64,000 nucleotides of DNA from JAVBQG01 sp031549185 (GTDB lineage: Bacteria > Synergistota > Synergistia > Synergistales > Synergistaceae), in NCBI GenBank assembly GCA_031549185.1, contig JAVBQG010000001.1, positions 41,540 through 105,539 of the forward strand. The letters run 5' to 3'. The stretch's first letter is position 1. The number at the start of each line of letters is the position of its first letter. The notes under the pieces are model-generated. The model was given only the letters and a program-made list of their open reading frames with translations, had not been told where the DNA came from and made no database searches. Shown piece after piece: positions 34,554-43,138 of the stretch. Made by a program: the position numbers and the translations under genes.

Positions 34554-35774
34554 TTAGCTTCGCTGAAACACCTTAACGGACGCCTCCCCGAACTTCTTCC
34601 GCCGTAATACCCCCCAAGTTAATAGAACAAGGCCCGCCCCTCCCGTTCCCGCGTCGCAGCCGCCGCCCCCGCCGGCGCTGCTGCCGCCTGTCGGGCCGCC
34701 GCTCGCGGCGTATGTGGGCAGGGTCTGCATGGCGAGCAGCGCTTCGAGCTGGTCGAAGGCGTAGACCGACTGGTCCGTGTCCATGCTGAAGCCCCCGGCG
34801 AACGTGCCCGAGGCAATCTGCGCGGCGACGAATTTGTCGTAGCACCACTTGGCGGCCGCCCTCTCGCCGCCCGCGTCCAGGAGGCGCGCGGCCAGGGCAT
34901 AGACGGCGACGGACTCGCCCTGATTGCGGACGGGGCTCCCGTCTTCGTTGTAGACGTTGTAGATGCGGCCTGCGTCGACCTGCGTCCTCAGGAAGTCGGC
35001 GAAGGTCTTCGTGCTCCTGCCCGCGTCTTGGGCGAAGAGGGCCGTGTAGAGGTTCTCGACCATGTTGGTCCGTCCGTTCGAGGCGTACTGATACTGCCGC
35101 GTCCGCACGTTGAAACGCGGCGGGTAGAAGCCGTTCGCGTCCTCCGGCATCTTCAGCAGGATATCCACGCCGTTGTCGTACGGCTCCTGCCACCTTCCGT
35201 CGTAGGCGATCATCTTTTCCATCGTCTCCGTATCCAGGTAGAAGAGGTCGAGGCGCGTGGACTTCGAGCCGTTCGAGCCGCTGTAGCTGGAGACGGGATA
35301 ACCGTCGTCGTTCACGTCGAAGTCGTAGATGTCGCCGGCGAGCCGCGTCATTTTGGCGCTGTAGTCGCCCAGTCCGTTCTCGTCCGCGATCCGGTACGCC
35401 CGGAAGAACCGCAGGTCGTCGATGAGGGCCGTCGTGTCGCTCGCGGCTCCTCCGTTCGCGCCGACCTCCCAGTAGTAGTAGCCGGACGGGTCTCTGAAAT
35501 ACCGGTCCGCCGTGACTGCGTACTGCGAGAAGCTCCCCGCGTCGCCCACGCGGGCGAGGTACTCCATCGCCTGCCCCATCGACTCGTCGACGGCGTTGTG
35601 CGAGTTCCCTCCGGGGCTGGCGAGATAGTAGACGACGCCGTTCGTGTCGAGCATCCTGTTCTGGACGAATTGCCAGGCGGAGACCTCCGTCTCCGAGCGC
35701 GCGGCCTCCGCGGAAACGGGTGCAAGCGCGGCGCAGAGGAGCGCGAGTGTGAAGCAGACGATTGTTTTTTTCAA
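34554..35774 (-). CDS. Secreted GH8-like endoglycanase with Synergist-CTERM-like tail (module 2)
   Basis: This 406-residue protein has a signal peptide (KKTIVCFTLALLCAALAPVSA), a helical-barrel catalytic region with VDESMGQAMEYLA, TALIDDLRFFRAY and FDVNDDGYPVSSY, and a C-terminal GGGGGCDAGTGG, a hydrophobic stretch and LRRKK. The catalytic part resembles GH8/BcsZ-type (alpha/alpha)6 hydrolases that trim the polymer during export. The tail resembles the Synergist-CTERM signal, implying processing or lipid attachment at the envelope. The start is TTG at 35774 with GGGAGGTG upstream; the paralogue at 50652 uses the same kind of start. It is divergent from the deacetylase gene. Confidence 0.75.
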   Translation of the reverse strand: MKKTIVCFTLALLCAALAPVSAEAARSETEVSAWQFVQNRMLDTNGVVYYLASPGGNSHNAVDESMGQAMEYLARVGDAGSFSQYAVTADRYFRDPSGYYYWEVGANGGAASDTTALIDDLRFFRAYRIADENGLGDYSAKMTRLAGDIYDFDVNDDGYPVSSYSGSNGSKSTRLDLFYLDTETMEKMIAYDGRWQEPYDNGVDILLKMPEDANGFYPPRFNVRTRQYQYASNGRTNMVENLYTALFAQDAGRSTKTFADFLRTQVDAGRIYNVYNEDGSPVRNQGESVAVYALAARLLDAGGERAAAKWCYDKFVAAQIASGTFAGGFSMDTDQSVYAFDQLEALLAMQTLPTYAASGGPTGGSSAGGGGGCDAGTGGAGLVLLTWGVLRRKKFGEASVKVFQRS

Positions 35775-35987
35775 GATCGAAGCACCTCCCGTGTGAATTG
35801 TAGAACAATAGGCATTATACAGCGATCCCGCGTTGCGCATAAGCGTCCGCCGGAGAGAAAACGAAAAAGCATCCGATTGCATCGAATCACGGTGATTCCT
35901 TCTGCCTTTCATGATAAAATGATAAGTCGACCAATTTTTAGTGTGACATTTTTATTATTATGAATAAAACCCATGGGGGTGTCGTGC

Positions 35988-37667
35988 TTGTCGCTAGATC
36001 GGAAAAGATTCGCAAGAACATTCTCCTTTCTCCTGCTGCTCCTCTGCCTGTCCTCTCCCATACCGGCAAGCGGTGCGGAGACGGTCGCGAGGGAGGGCGA
36101 GAGAAAAGAACTGCGGGCCTATATCCTGTACGACGCGCAATTTCGCTTTGGAAACATGCAACCGACACTCGTATCTCTCCAGGAGTATCTGGGGCACTTC
36201 GACCTGGAACAGAGGGTTCTCTCGGTCCGTGACTGGAAGCCGGGGGCGCTGCGCGGCGCGGATATCGTGTTCTTTTTGGGGTTGACTGGTGAACAGCTCC
36301 CTCGGGAGATGCTCGGCGAGATCGCGAAGGCCGGGCGGATCGTCTGGTTCGAGCGGAGCATCGAGCAGCTGGCCGCGTTTCTTGGCTGGCGAGACTTCAG
36401 CTATAAGGGTTCGGAGGGCGGGTGGCTCTCGGTGATCACCCATATCGGAGAGCGCCCGATACCGGACTGGATGAATTGCGTTGTGACCTCGCCTGGGGCA
36501 GGGTCCGAGGCCTACGGTAGCGTAAAAAATATTGGCGGGCAGGCGCCGCTCTACTGGCGGCGGGACAACGTCTACTACCTCGGTTGCCTGGATTTCTTCG
36601 AAGCGCCGATGCAGGCCGCCCTGGTCGACATTTTGTATCGCGCTATCCCCTCCAGGTATGCGCAGACCCATTCGAGGCCGAAACAGGTGTTGCTGCGTAT
36701 CGAGGACGTCAGTCCCCTGACGGCGCCGGCCGCCCTTCGCGGCGTTCTCGACACGATTGCCGGGTACGGCATCCCTTACGCGATCGGCGTCATCTCGGTG
36801 GGCGTGCTGGGGGACGGATCCCGGACCATGCTGCACGAGCGCCCTGAACTGGTGGCGCTCCTCCAGCGCGCGCAGGAGAGCGGCGCCTCCATCATCATGC
36901 ACGGCTACTCGCACGAGAACGAATTCTCCCCCAAGACCGGCGAGGGGTGGGAGTTCTGGAACGTGAAGACGGACGGGCCGATGGACGACGACGAGGCCTT
37001 CACGCGCGACCGCATCGAGAAGGCCTTTCTGGAACTGGCCCGCTGCGGGCTCTATCCCGTGGCCTTCGAGCCGCCCCACTACGCCATGAGCAAGAAGGGT
37101 TACGAGGTGCTCTCCGGGTACTTCAACGTCTTTTCGGGTGAGGTGCAGACTTCGGACGAGAGCTATAAAATCAGCATGACGCTGCCGTATATCACCAAAT
37201 CGCCGTACCTGAACGGGATGATTCTCCTGCCGGAGAACATGGGGTACTACGACGGCGGCGAGATGCGCGTCGAGAACATGCTGCAGAATTCGGCGGCGCT
37301 TCTGGATACGAACGCCCCCTTTGCCTGTTTCTTCTACCACGGCTATCTGACGACGACGGATCCCCTGCGCGAGGTGATCGAGGGGGCCAGGCGCCAGGGC
37401 TACTCGTTCTTCGACCTGCGCTCGATGCCCATCCGCGCGTCCTCCCCTCAAGTCAAAGTCGAAATCGTGAACGGACGCCCGACGGCCTGGGTCGATCCCG
37501 CCGCGATCGCGAAGTGGAAGTCGGAGGACGCGAAGGAGAAGTCGCGCAGCATGCTTGCGAAGATCGGTTGGATCCAGGTATGCGTCCTGCTCTTCGCCAT
37601 CTCCGCCATCGTCGGTATCATCGTGCATCTCAGAAAGACGGCCTGCCGGAAGTACGAGGTGCAGTAA
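35988..37667 (+). CDS. DUF2334-type polysaccharide deacetylase, membrane-anchored (module 2)
   Basis: The protein has about 559 residues: an N-terminal signal (TFSFLLLLLCLSSPIPASG), a Rossmann-like domain (residues about 30-200), a catalytic NodB-like barrel (LLRIEDVSPL, SIIMHGYSHENEF, FEPPHYAMSKKGYEVL, FFYHGYL) and a C-terminal membrane helix (QVCVLLFAISAIVGIIVHL). RIEDV and HGYSHENE provide candidate metal ligands. Members of this family remove acyl groups from polysaccharides or are uncharacterised. The start is TTG 35988: GGGGG lies eight bases upstream, and the next residues (SLDRK) align with SVDKK at the start of the paralogue. ATG 35973 is possible but has no ribosome site. Confidence 0.8.
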   Translation: MSLDRKRFARTFSFLLLLLCLSSPIPASGAETVAREGERKELRAYILYDAQFRFGNMQPTLVSLQEYLGHFDLEQRVLSVRDWKPGALRGADIVFFLGLTGEQLPREMLGEIAKAGRIVWFERSIEQLAAFLGWRDFSYKGSEGGWLSVITHIGERPIPDWMNCVVTSPGAGSEAYGSVKNIGGQAPLYWRRDNVYYLGCLDFFEAPMQAALVDILYRAIPSRYAQTHSRPKQVLLRIEDVSPLTAPAALRGVLDTIAGYGIPYAIGVISVGVLGDGSRTMLHERPELVALLQRAQESGASIIMHGYSHENEFSPKTGEGWEFWNVKTDGPMDDDEAFTRDRIEKAFLELARCGLYPVAFEPPHYAMSKKGYEVLSGYFNVFSGEVQTSDESYKISMTLPYITKSPYLNGMILLPENMGYYDGGEMRVENMLQNSAALLDTNAPFACFFYHGYLTTTDPLREVIEGARRQGYSFFDLRSMPIRASSPQVKVEIVNGRPTAWVDPAAIAKWKSEDAKEKSRSMLAKIGWIQVCVLLFAISAIVGIIVHLRKTACRKYEVQ

Positions 37668-37697
37668 AAGTTTATCGGACAGGGATACGTTTTGTCG

Positions 37698-37742
37698 CCG
37701 GTCCGTAAAATAGGGAATCGCACTCCCGATTTTACGGACCGG
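37698..37742. promoter_or_regulatory. Long perfect inverted repeat downstream of the deacetylase
   Basis: The 14-bp arms CCGGTCCGTAAAAT (37698-37711) and ATTTTACGGACCGG (37729-37742) are perfectly complementary, with an inner GGGA/TCCC. No T run follows, so it is not a classic terminator. It could be an RNA-processing hairpin or a protein-binding site between the deacetylase and Fic genes. Confidence 0.5.
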
Positions 37743-37762
37743 TTCCGTTTCCCGCGCTCGCC

Positions 37763-37792
37763 TTGACAGTCCCTCTGCAATTTGAGTAAACT
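37763..37792 (+). promoter_or_regulatory. Probable promoter of the Fic gene
   Basis: A perfect TTGACA (37763-37768) is followed after 18 bases by TAAACT (37787-37792), about 75 bp before the ATG at 37869. It follows the long palindrome. Confidence 0.5.
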
Positions 37793-37868
37793 AAATACGC
37801 TACGTGGCAGCTCGCGACAGCGGTGAGATTTTTCGCTCAGCCTTTCGATTTCGAAATTTTATCTGGCC

Positions 37869-39023
37869 ATGGCCTCGAACGTTGCTTCTTACAGGCCCTT
37901 TGGGAGCGTGGTCGACGTGAAGAACGGAAAAAACTATCAGCCGCCCCTCGCCATGACGCCTGCGATTTTCGAGATGGTGGACGGCGTCGAGGGGAAAATC
38001 GGGCGCCTTGCCGGGGGGGAGTCGCGGGCGGAGCGTCTCCGCGCCGTCCACAGTTCTCTCGCCATCGAGGGTAACCCCCTGAGTGAGGAGCAGGTCGCGG
38101 CGATCTGGGACGGGCGCGTCGTCTCCGCCTCTTCGCGGGAGATTCGCGAAGTCCAGAACGCCTTCGCCGCCTATGAGCGACTTGAGGGATGGGCGCCGCA
38201 CGCCGAGACGGACCTGCTTGCCGCGCACGGCATTTTCATGGACGGCCTACTGGACGATGCCGGGCGCTACCGACGGGTCGGGGCGAGGATTGCCTCGGGG
38301 CCCCGCATTCTTCACGTCGCCCCGCCGCCGGAACGCGTTCCGGAGCTGATGGACTACCTCCTCGACTGGCTGCGGAGCTCGGAGCTCCACCCTCTCGTGA
38401 GCAGCGCGGTCTTCCACTACGAGTTCGAGTTCATCCACCCCTTCGCCGACGGAAGCGGCAGAATGGGCCGTATGTGGCATAAGATGATCCTGTGCGATTG
38501 GAACCCCTCCTTCGCCTTTCTCCCGCTGGAAAATGCCCTCTACGTGCGTCAGGGGGAATATTTTGCGGCCATCAAGCGATCGACGCGCGAGACGAACGCG
38601 GCGCCCTTCGTCGAGTTTGTGCTGTCGGCGATTCTGGCGCTGCTTGATTCGCCCTCCGCCCCGCGGCCTGCGCCGAAACCGGACGCGCCGCGGGAAGGTG
38701 CCGTGCGCGAGGAGGCGCGGAAAACGGCGGTCCCGCCGGTCGAGGCCGAACCGCCCGCCCCGCCCCGCGAGGAACCTGCGCCGTCCGGACCCGGGGAGGT
38801 TCCCGCGCACGTCGCGCGCCTCCTGGAGGCGGTGAATGGAGAGTTGTCCGGCCTGGAGCTGCAGGGGATCCTCGGCCTTCGCGACCGCAAATCCTTCCGC
38901 GAGCGCTATCTCGGCCCCGCGCTGCAGGCCGAGTTCATCGAGATGACCGTTCCCGACAAGCCGAACAGTCGCCTCCAGAAGTACAGGCTGACCGAAAAGG
39001 GGCGCGATATAACCCATCGTTGA
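37869..39023 (+). CDS. Fic-family AMP transferase with C-terminal winged-helix region
   Basis: This 384-residue protein contains the Fic catalytic motif HPFADGSGRMGR (H190 first), which transfers AMP from ATP to a protein hydroxyl. The inhibitory motif (S/T)xxxE(G/N) is S63-L-A-I-E67-G68, N-terminal to the core, placing it in the self-inhibited class II. After the core, a Pro/Ala/Glu-rich linker (residues about 255-310) leads to a C-terminal winged-helix-like domain (GLRDRKSFRERYLGPAL, RLQKYRLTEKG). The target is unknown. The start is uncertain: ATG 37869 lacks a good ribosome site, and GTG 37916 has GGGAG upstream. Confidence 0.88.
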   Translation: MASNVASYRPFGSVVDVKNGKNYQPPLAMTPAIFEMVDGVEGKIGRLAGGESRAERLRAVHSSLAIEGNPLSEEQVAAIWDGRVVSASSREIREVQNAFAAYERLEGWAPHAETDLLAAHGIFMDGLLDDAGRYRRVGARIASGPRILHVAPPPERVPELMDYLLDWLRSSELHPLVSSAVFHYEFEFIHPFADGSGRMGRMWHKMILCDWNPSFAFLPLENALYVRQGEYFAAIKRSTRETNAAPFVEFVLSAILALLDSPSAPRPAPKPDAPREGAVREEARKTAVPPVEAEPPAPPREEPAPSGPGEVPAHVARLLEAVNGELSGLELQGILGLRDRKSFRERYLGPALQAEFIEMTVPDKPNSRLQKYRLTEKGRDITHR

Positions 39024-39030
39024 CAATTGC

Positions 39031-39088
39031 GGAGCCGTGCAATATCGCCGCAGGAACGCGCAATGCGCGTCCCTGCAACTCGGGGCTG
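39031..39088. repeat. GGGGCTGTG palindromic element, short copy
   Basis: GGAGCCGTGCAATATCGCCG, the palindrome ACGCGCAATGCGCGT and a terminal CGGGGCTG match the left and right ends of the 40998-41116 element, giving a shortened version between the Fic and oxidoreductase genes. Both sides of the oxidoreductase gene thus carry this element. Confidence 0.65.
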
Positions 39089-39107
39089 ACGAGCTCCGGG
39101 GAGGGGG

Positions 39108-40952
39108 ATGAACATGGGGTGCTGGGGAAAAATTCTGCGGGTGAATCTGAGCGCGGGGAGTATCGGCGTCGAGGAGCCGGCGCCGTTGGCCTATCGCGAC
39201 TATCTCGGGGGCAGCGGCCTCGCGGCGCGGATTCTGTACGACGAGACGGGGCCGGAGACGGATCCGCTCGGCGCCGAGAACCGCCTGATCTTCATGACGG
39301 GGCCCTTCGCGGGGACGAAGGTTCCCACGTCGGGCCGGCATCAGATCGCGGCGAAGTCGCCGCTCACGGGCATCTTCGGAGAGGGCGATGTCGGCGGAGG
39401 GTGGGGGACGGCCTTCAAGTCCAGCGGCTTCGACGGCGTCGTCTTCGAGGGCCGCTCTGAGCGCCCCGTCTATCTCCTGGTCCGGGGGGATCCCCCGGGG
39501 TACGTCGAGCTGCGCGACGCGGGCGACCTGTGGGGGCTGGATACCTTCGCCACCTGCGAACGCCTGAAGGAGCGGCACGGGTCTGCCTTCGAGGTCTCCT
39601 GCATCGGTCCCGCCGGCGAGAAGGCGCTCCCCATCGCCTGCATCGCGCACGACGGCGAGAATGCGCGCATGGCGGGCCGCTGCGGCCTCGGGGCCGTGAT
39701 GGGCTCGAAGCGCCTGAAGGCGATCGCCGTCTCGGGGGGCAGGGTCACGCCGATCGCGGACCCCGCGCGTTTCGCCGCGCAGCAGAGGCGAGCCCTCTCC
39801 AAAATCGTGGAGATGACGATGAGCCTCAAACGCTACGGCACGGCGGGTGGCGTGGTTGGCGCCGAGCAGATGGGCGACCTGCCCGTACGCAATTGGGGGA
39901 CCGGCGGCTGGCCTGAGGCGGAGAAGCTCTCCGGTCTCGTCATGGCCGACACGATTCTGCGGAAGAATTACTACTGCGCCTCCTGTCCCATCGGCTGCGG
40001 ACGCGACATTGCAATCAAGGATGGCCCCTACGCCGGCGTCTCCGGCGCGGGGCCGGAGTACGAGACGCTCGGCCTTCTCGGGGGCTCGTGCATGGTGAGC
40101 GACCTCGAGGCCGTCGTCTACGCCGCCGACCTCTGCAACCGCGCGGGGATCGACACCATCGAGACGGGCAACGCGATCGCCATGGCCATGGAGTGCTACG
40201 AGCACGGCCTGCTCCTGAATGACGATCTGGATGGAGTCGAGGCGTCCTGGGGGAGCGCGCCGGCGATGGTCGCGCTGACGCGCAAGGCCTGCTCCGGCGA
40301 AGGAGCCGGGGCTCTTCTGAGCCTGGGCGTGCGCGGCATGGCCCGCGAGATCGGGCGCGGCGCGGAGGCCTTCGCCATGCACGTCAAGGGCCTCGCTCTA
40401 CCCGCGCACGACCCGCGCTGTTTCAACAGCCTCGCCGTCGGCTACGCCACCTCCAACCGCGGCGCCTGCCATCTGCAGGGGGCCACGTACTTCTTCGAGA
40501 AGACGGCGATCCTGCCCGAGCTTGGCTACGATGACGCGCAGGACCGCAAGGGCGTCGAGGGCAAGGGCCGCCTGAACTTCGACATGCAGAACGTCATGTG
40601 CCTGATGGACTCCCTCAAGATGTGCAAATTCGCCTTCTACGGCCGGGTGGGCATGACCGACATCGGCGAATGGCTGGCGGCCGTCGAGGGGTACGAAACC
40701 CCGCTGGAGGAGCTGCTTTTGACCGGCGAGCGGATCTTCAACCTCAAGCGCCTCTACAACGTCCGATGCGGCGTGACGGCCAGGGACGACACCCTTCCAG
40801 CCCGCATCCTGCAAACTCCGCGAAACGACGCCGGTACGGGTACCAACGTCCCGCCGTTGCCGCAGATGCTGGCGGAGTACTACAAGGTGAGAGGTTGGGA
40901 CGAGAACGGCGCGCCGACCCCGGAGAGGCTGAAGAAGCTGGGGCTGGCTTGA
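39108..40952 (+). CDS. Aldehyde:ferredoxin oxidoreductase family protein (tungsten/molybdenum)
   Basis: This 614-residue protein shows the AOR pattern: N-terminal domain MGCWGKILRVNLSAGS with YLGGSGLAARIL and TGPFAGTKVPTSGRHQIAAKSPLTG (quoted in parts), and the 4Fe-4S ligands C290, C293 and C297 (CASCPIGC) plus C506 (LKMCKF). The length is normal. The enzymes oxidise aldehydes, often from 2-oxo acid decarboxylation, with ferredoxin as acceptor and a pterin-bound W or Mo. Isolated between palindromic repeats, it has no MoaD-like or ferredoxin gene beside it. Substrate is unknown; in amino-acid fermenters such enzymes handle amino-acid-derived aldehydes. Confidence 0.95.
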   Translation: MNMGCWGKILRVNLSAGSIGVEEPAPLAYRDYLGGSGLAARILYDETGPETDPLGAENRLIFMTGPFAGTKVPTSGRHQIAAKSPLTGIFGEGDVGGGWGTAFKSSGFDGVVFEGRSERPVYLLVRGDPPGYVELRDAGDLWGLDTFATCERLKERHGSAFEVSCIGPAGEKALPIACIAHDGENARMAGRCGLGAVMGSKRLKAIAVSGGRVTPIADPARFAAQQRRALSKIVEMTMSLKRYGTAGGVVGAEQMGDLPVRNWGTGGWPEAEKLSGLVMADTILRKNYYCASCPIGCGRDIAIKDGPYAGVSGAGPEYETLGLLGGSCMVSDLEAVVYAADLCNRAGIDTIETGNAIAMAMECYEHGLLLNDDLDGVEASWGSAPAMVALTRKACSGEGAGALLSLGVRGMAREIGRGAEAFAMHVKGLALPAHDPRCFNSLAVGYATSNRGACHLQGATYFFEKTAILPELGYDDAQDRKGVEGKGRLNFDMQNVMCLMDSLKMCKFAFYGRVGMTDIGEWLAAVEGYETPLEELLLTGERIFNLKRLYNVRCGVTARDDTLPARILQTPRNDAGTGTNVPPLPQMLAEYYKVRGWDENGAPTPERLKKLGLA

Positions 40953-40997
40953 GGGATCGGGTCCCCGGGAATCCGGCCGCCACCGTTTTCGGTTTTT

Positions 40998-41116
40998 GGG
41001 GCTGTGCAATATCGCCGTAGGGACGCGCATCGCGCGTCCGGCTCCTGGGATATTCCGGCGGCAGAGCGGACGCACATTGCGCGTCCCTACGAAAAACGGC
41101 GTTTTCACACAGCCCC
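40998..41116. repeat. GGGGCTGTG palindromic element, full copy
   Basis: The termini GGGGCTGTG and CACAGCCCC are perfect inverted repeats, extended imperfectly (CAATATCGCCGTAGGGACGCGC against GCGCGTCCCTACGAAAAACGGC, partly). It is 119 bp long and non-coding, with the look of a MITE. This copy defines the family found at 26480, 31695 and 39031. Confidence 0.8.
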
Positions 41117-41621
41117 GCAAAGAATCATGATCCATTCATGGAGAGACGAACGAACGCTGTTCGCCTCTACAAAAACTACGATTGCATTGATTCAAAATCC
41201 GAATTGCTTCCCCAACAACCCTCAAGTCCCGCTGTTTTCAATCAATTCCACCATCTGATCCCTCTCGTGACTCTCTATGAAGAGTGCGTAATCGCACCAC
41301 AAATCGCGTCGCCCGGCCATCGATCTCTCGTCAAAAAGCACAAAAATGACCTCTTTTCTTATCTCGCATATCGCGCAGAATAAAATCCGATATGAACACG
41401 CTTACCCCTCTATATGGATTAGAATAGTTGAATAGTATTAGAATATATCAAAAAAGAACCTATAGAGAGCCTTTTTCATTCTTGCGTTTTTTGTATTTAC
41501 ATAAATAAAAATCGACTCGCGTGTCTGATATAAATAATTCTCGATTTCAAGAGGTCTTCTTGTATTTTGTGATCAGTATGATTAGAATAGTATCAATAAA
41601 AATCAGAAACGAGGTGCCCGC
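41117..41621. other. AT-rich intergenic region with repeated 12-mers
   Basis: No credible gene is present. The stretch from about 41380 to 41600 is markedly AT-rich. GATTAGAATAGT occurs at 41417-41428 and again at 41580-41591, and a related ATTAGAATA lies at 41437-41445. The second copy is 30 bp before the AlbA_2 gene start, so these could be operator sites. GAGGTG precedes the ATG at 41622. Confidence 0.45.
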
Positions 41622-42887
41622 ATGAGGCCATCCGAGAACGCCACAACCGAATTTCGCAGGGAGTATTCGCCGGATATCAACAGGACCGTCGTCGCCTTCG
41701 CAAACACGGAGGGAGGGGTGCTGTATCTCGGCGTGACGACCGAGGGGGGTGTCGTAGGGGTGCCCGACGTCGACTCGACCCTGTTGCGCGTGGCGGGCAA
41801 TGTGCGGGATTCCATCCGCCCGAACCTCACTCCTTTCGTGGAGTATCAGACGGAGGTCGTGAACGGGAGGACGGTCGTCGCGGTCGTCGTGCAGAGGGGT
41901 GCCGCCTGCCCCTACTACTTGGCGGACCGGGGGATACGCCCCGAGGGCGTCTTTCTCCGCCAGGGCGTCGCCAGTGTGCCCGCGACGCGGGGCATGATCG
42001 AGCGCATGATCCGCGAGACGGACGGAGAGCGCTACGAGATCATGCGTTCGCTGGAGCAGGAGCTCACGTTTGCGGAGGCCGAGAAGGAGTTCGAGGCGCG
42101 CGGCATTCCGTTCGGGCTCGCCCCCCGCAAGACCCTCAGGCTGATGAACGACGACGGTGTCTACACGAACCTGGGGCTCCTCCTCTCCGACCAGTGCACC
42201 CACTTCGCCAGGGTGGCCGTCTTCGAGGGGAAGACCCGCGCCATCTTCAAGGAGCGGCGCGAGTTCACCGGCTCGCTGCTGAGGCAGGTCAACGACCTCT
42301 GGGAGTTCCTCAACCGATACAATCCCGTGCGCGGCGAGCGGCGCGACTACCCCGTCGCCGCCCTGGGCGAGGCCCTGCTCAACGCGTTCGTGCACCGCGA
42401 CTATCTGTACGGCGGCAGCACGATGGTCGATATCTTCGACGACCGTATGGAGTTCGTCTCTCTTGGGGGATTGCCGGAGGGCATCTCGCTGGACGATATT
42501 TCGATGGGCGTCTCCGTCGCGAGAAACGAAAATCTCTTGAACGTCTTCTACAAGCTGGCCCTCGTCGTTGCGCACGGAACGGGCATACAGAAGATCGCGG
42601 AGAGTTACGCCGCCTCGCGCGCCAAGCCGAAGATCGAGGCGACCGGCAACGTATGCCGGGTGACGCTGCCGAACGCGAACCTGGAGGAGGAGGCGAAGCG
42701 CCTGACGGAGAACGAGCGAATCGTGACCGCTCTTCTCGCGCTGCGGGAATCGATCGCGCGAAAGGACGCCGAGAAGGCCCTCGGCCTCTCGCAGGCGATG
42801 TCCGTTCGAATTTTGAGGGCTCTGGTTGAAAAAGGCGAGATCCGCGCGGTGGGGAAGGGGAAGAACACGCGGTACGTGGCAGTATGA
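41622..42887 (+). CDS. AlbA_2-domain ATP-binding (RecG-like/Schlafen-related) regulator
   Basis: This 421-residue protein begins with the AlbA_2 domain pattern (TTEFRREY, INRTVVAFANTEGGVLYLGV), followed by an ATPase-like C-terminal domain of the type in putative transcriptional regulators annotated as RecG-like (ALGEALLNAFVHRDYLYGG, MEFVSLGGLPEGI, HGTGIQKI). A winged helix closes the protein (LGLSQAMSVRILRALVEKGEIRAVG). Such proteins are common accessory genes whose functions range from regulation to defence; the role here is unknown. It sits between mobile repeats. Confidence 0.85.
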   Translation: MRPSENATTEFRREYSPDINRTVVAFANTEGGVLYLGVTTEGGVVGVPDVDSTLLRVAGNVRDSIRPNLTPFVEYQTEVVNGRTVVAVVVQRGAACPYYLADRGIRPEGVFLRQGVASVPATRGMIERMIRETDGERYEIMRSLEQELTFAEAEKEFEARGIPFGLAPRKTLRLMNDDGVYTNLGLLLSDQCTHFARVAVFEGKTRAIFKERREFTGSLLRQVNDLWEFLNRYNPVRGERRDYPVAALGEALLNAFVHRDYLYGGSTMVDIFDDRMEFVSLGGLPEGISLDDISMGVSVARNENLLNVFYKLALVVAHGTGIQKIAESYAASRAKPKIEATGNVCRVTLPNANLEEEAKRLTENERIVTALLALRESIARKDAEKALGLSQAMSVRILRALVEKGEIRAVGKGKNTRYVAV

Positions 42888-42908
42888 TACCGGAGAAGGT
42901 TCCAAAAG

Positions 42909-43121
42909 AACTCCCTCCGTCGGCGCTACGCGCCGCCAACCTCCCTCGGAGAGGGAGGCAGAAGACACCGGGATGGCGCCGAATGATTTTGATCAGGAAC
43001 GGTGATTTCTTCGGTTCTCGATAAAACCGATTCCCGAAAGAAAACCACGCGTTATAATACGCGTCTTTCGCCTCCCTCCTGGAGGGAGGTGGCCCGCCGC
43101 AGGCGGGTCGGAGGGAGCGCT
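42909..43121. repeat. Inverted-repeat (MITE-like) element, GC-rich family copy 2
   Basis: The left end has CTCCCTCCGTCGGCG, a hairpin and CTCCCTCGGAGAGGGAGGCA. The right end has GCCTCCCTCCTGGAGGGAGG and ends GGGTCGGAGGGAGCGCT. The ends match those of the copy at 14248-14456, but the ~100-bp centre differs. It lies between convergent genes. Confidence 0.8.
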
Positions 43122-43138
43122 ACCCGGTTGCCATTATT

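Noticed and set aside
37869..39023. Fic gene as half of a Fic/antitoxin pair
   Set aside because: The inhibitory (S/T)xxxE(G/N) motif is inside the same protein, and there is no small antitoxin gene next to it.
41138..41383. 81-codon plus-strand frame after the palindromic repeat
   Set aside because: No ribosome site, no hydrophobic or domain pattern, and composition like non-coding AT-rich DNA.
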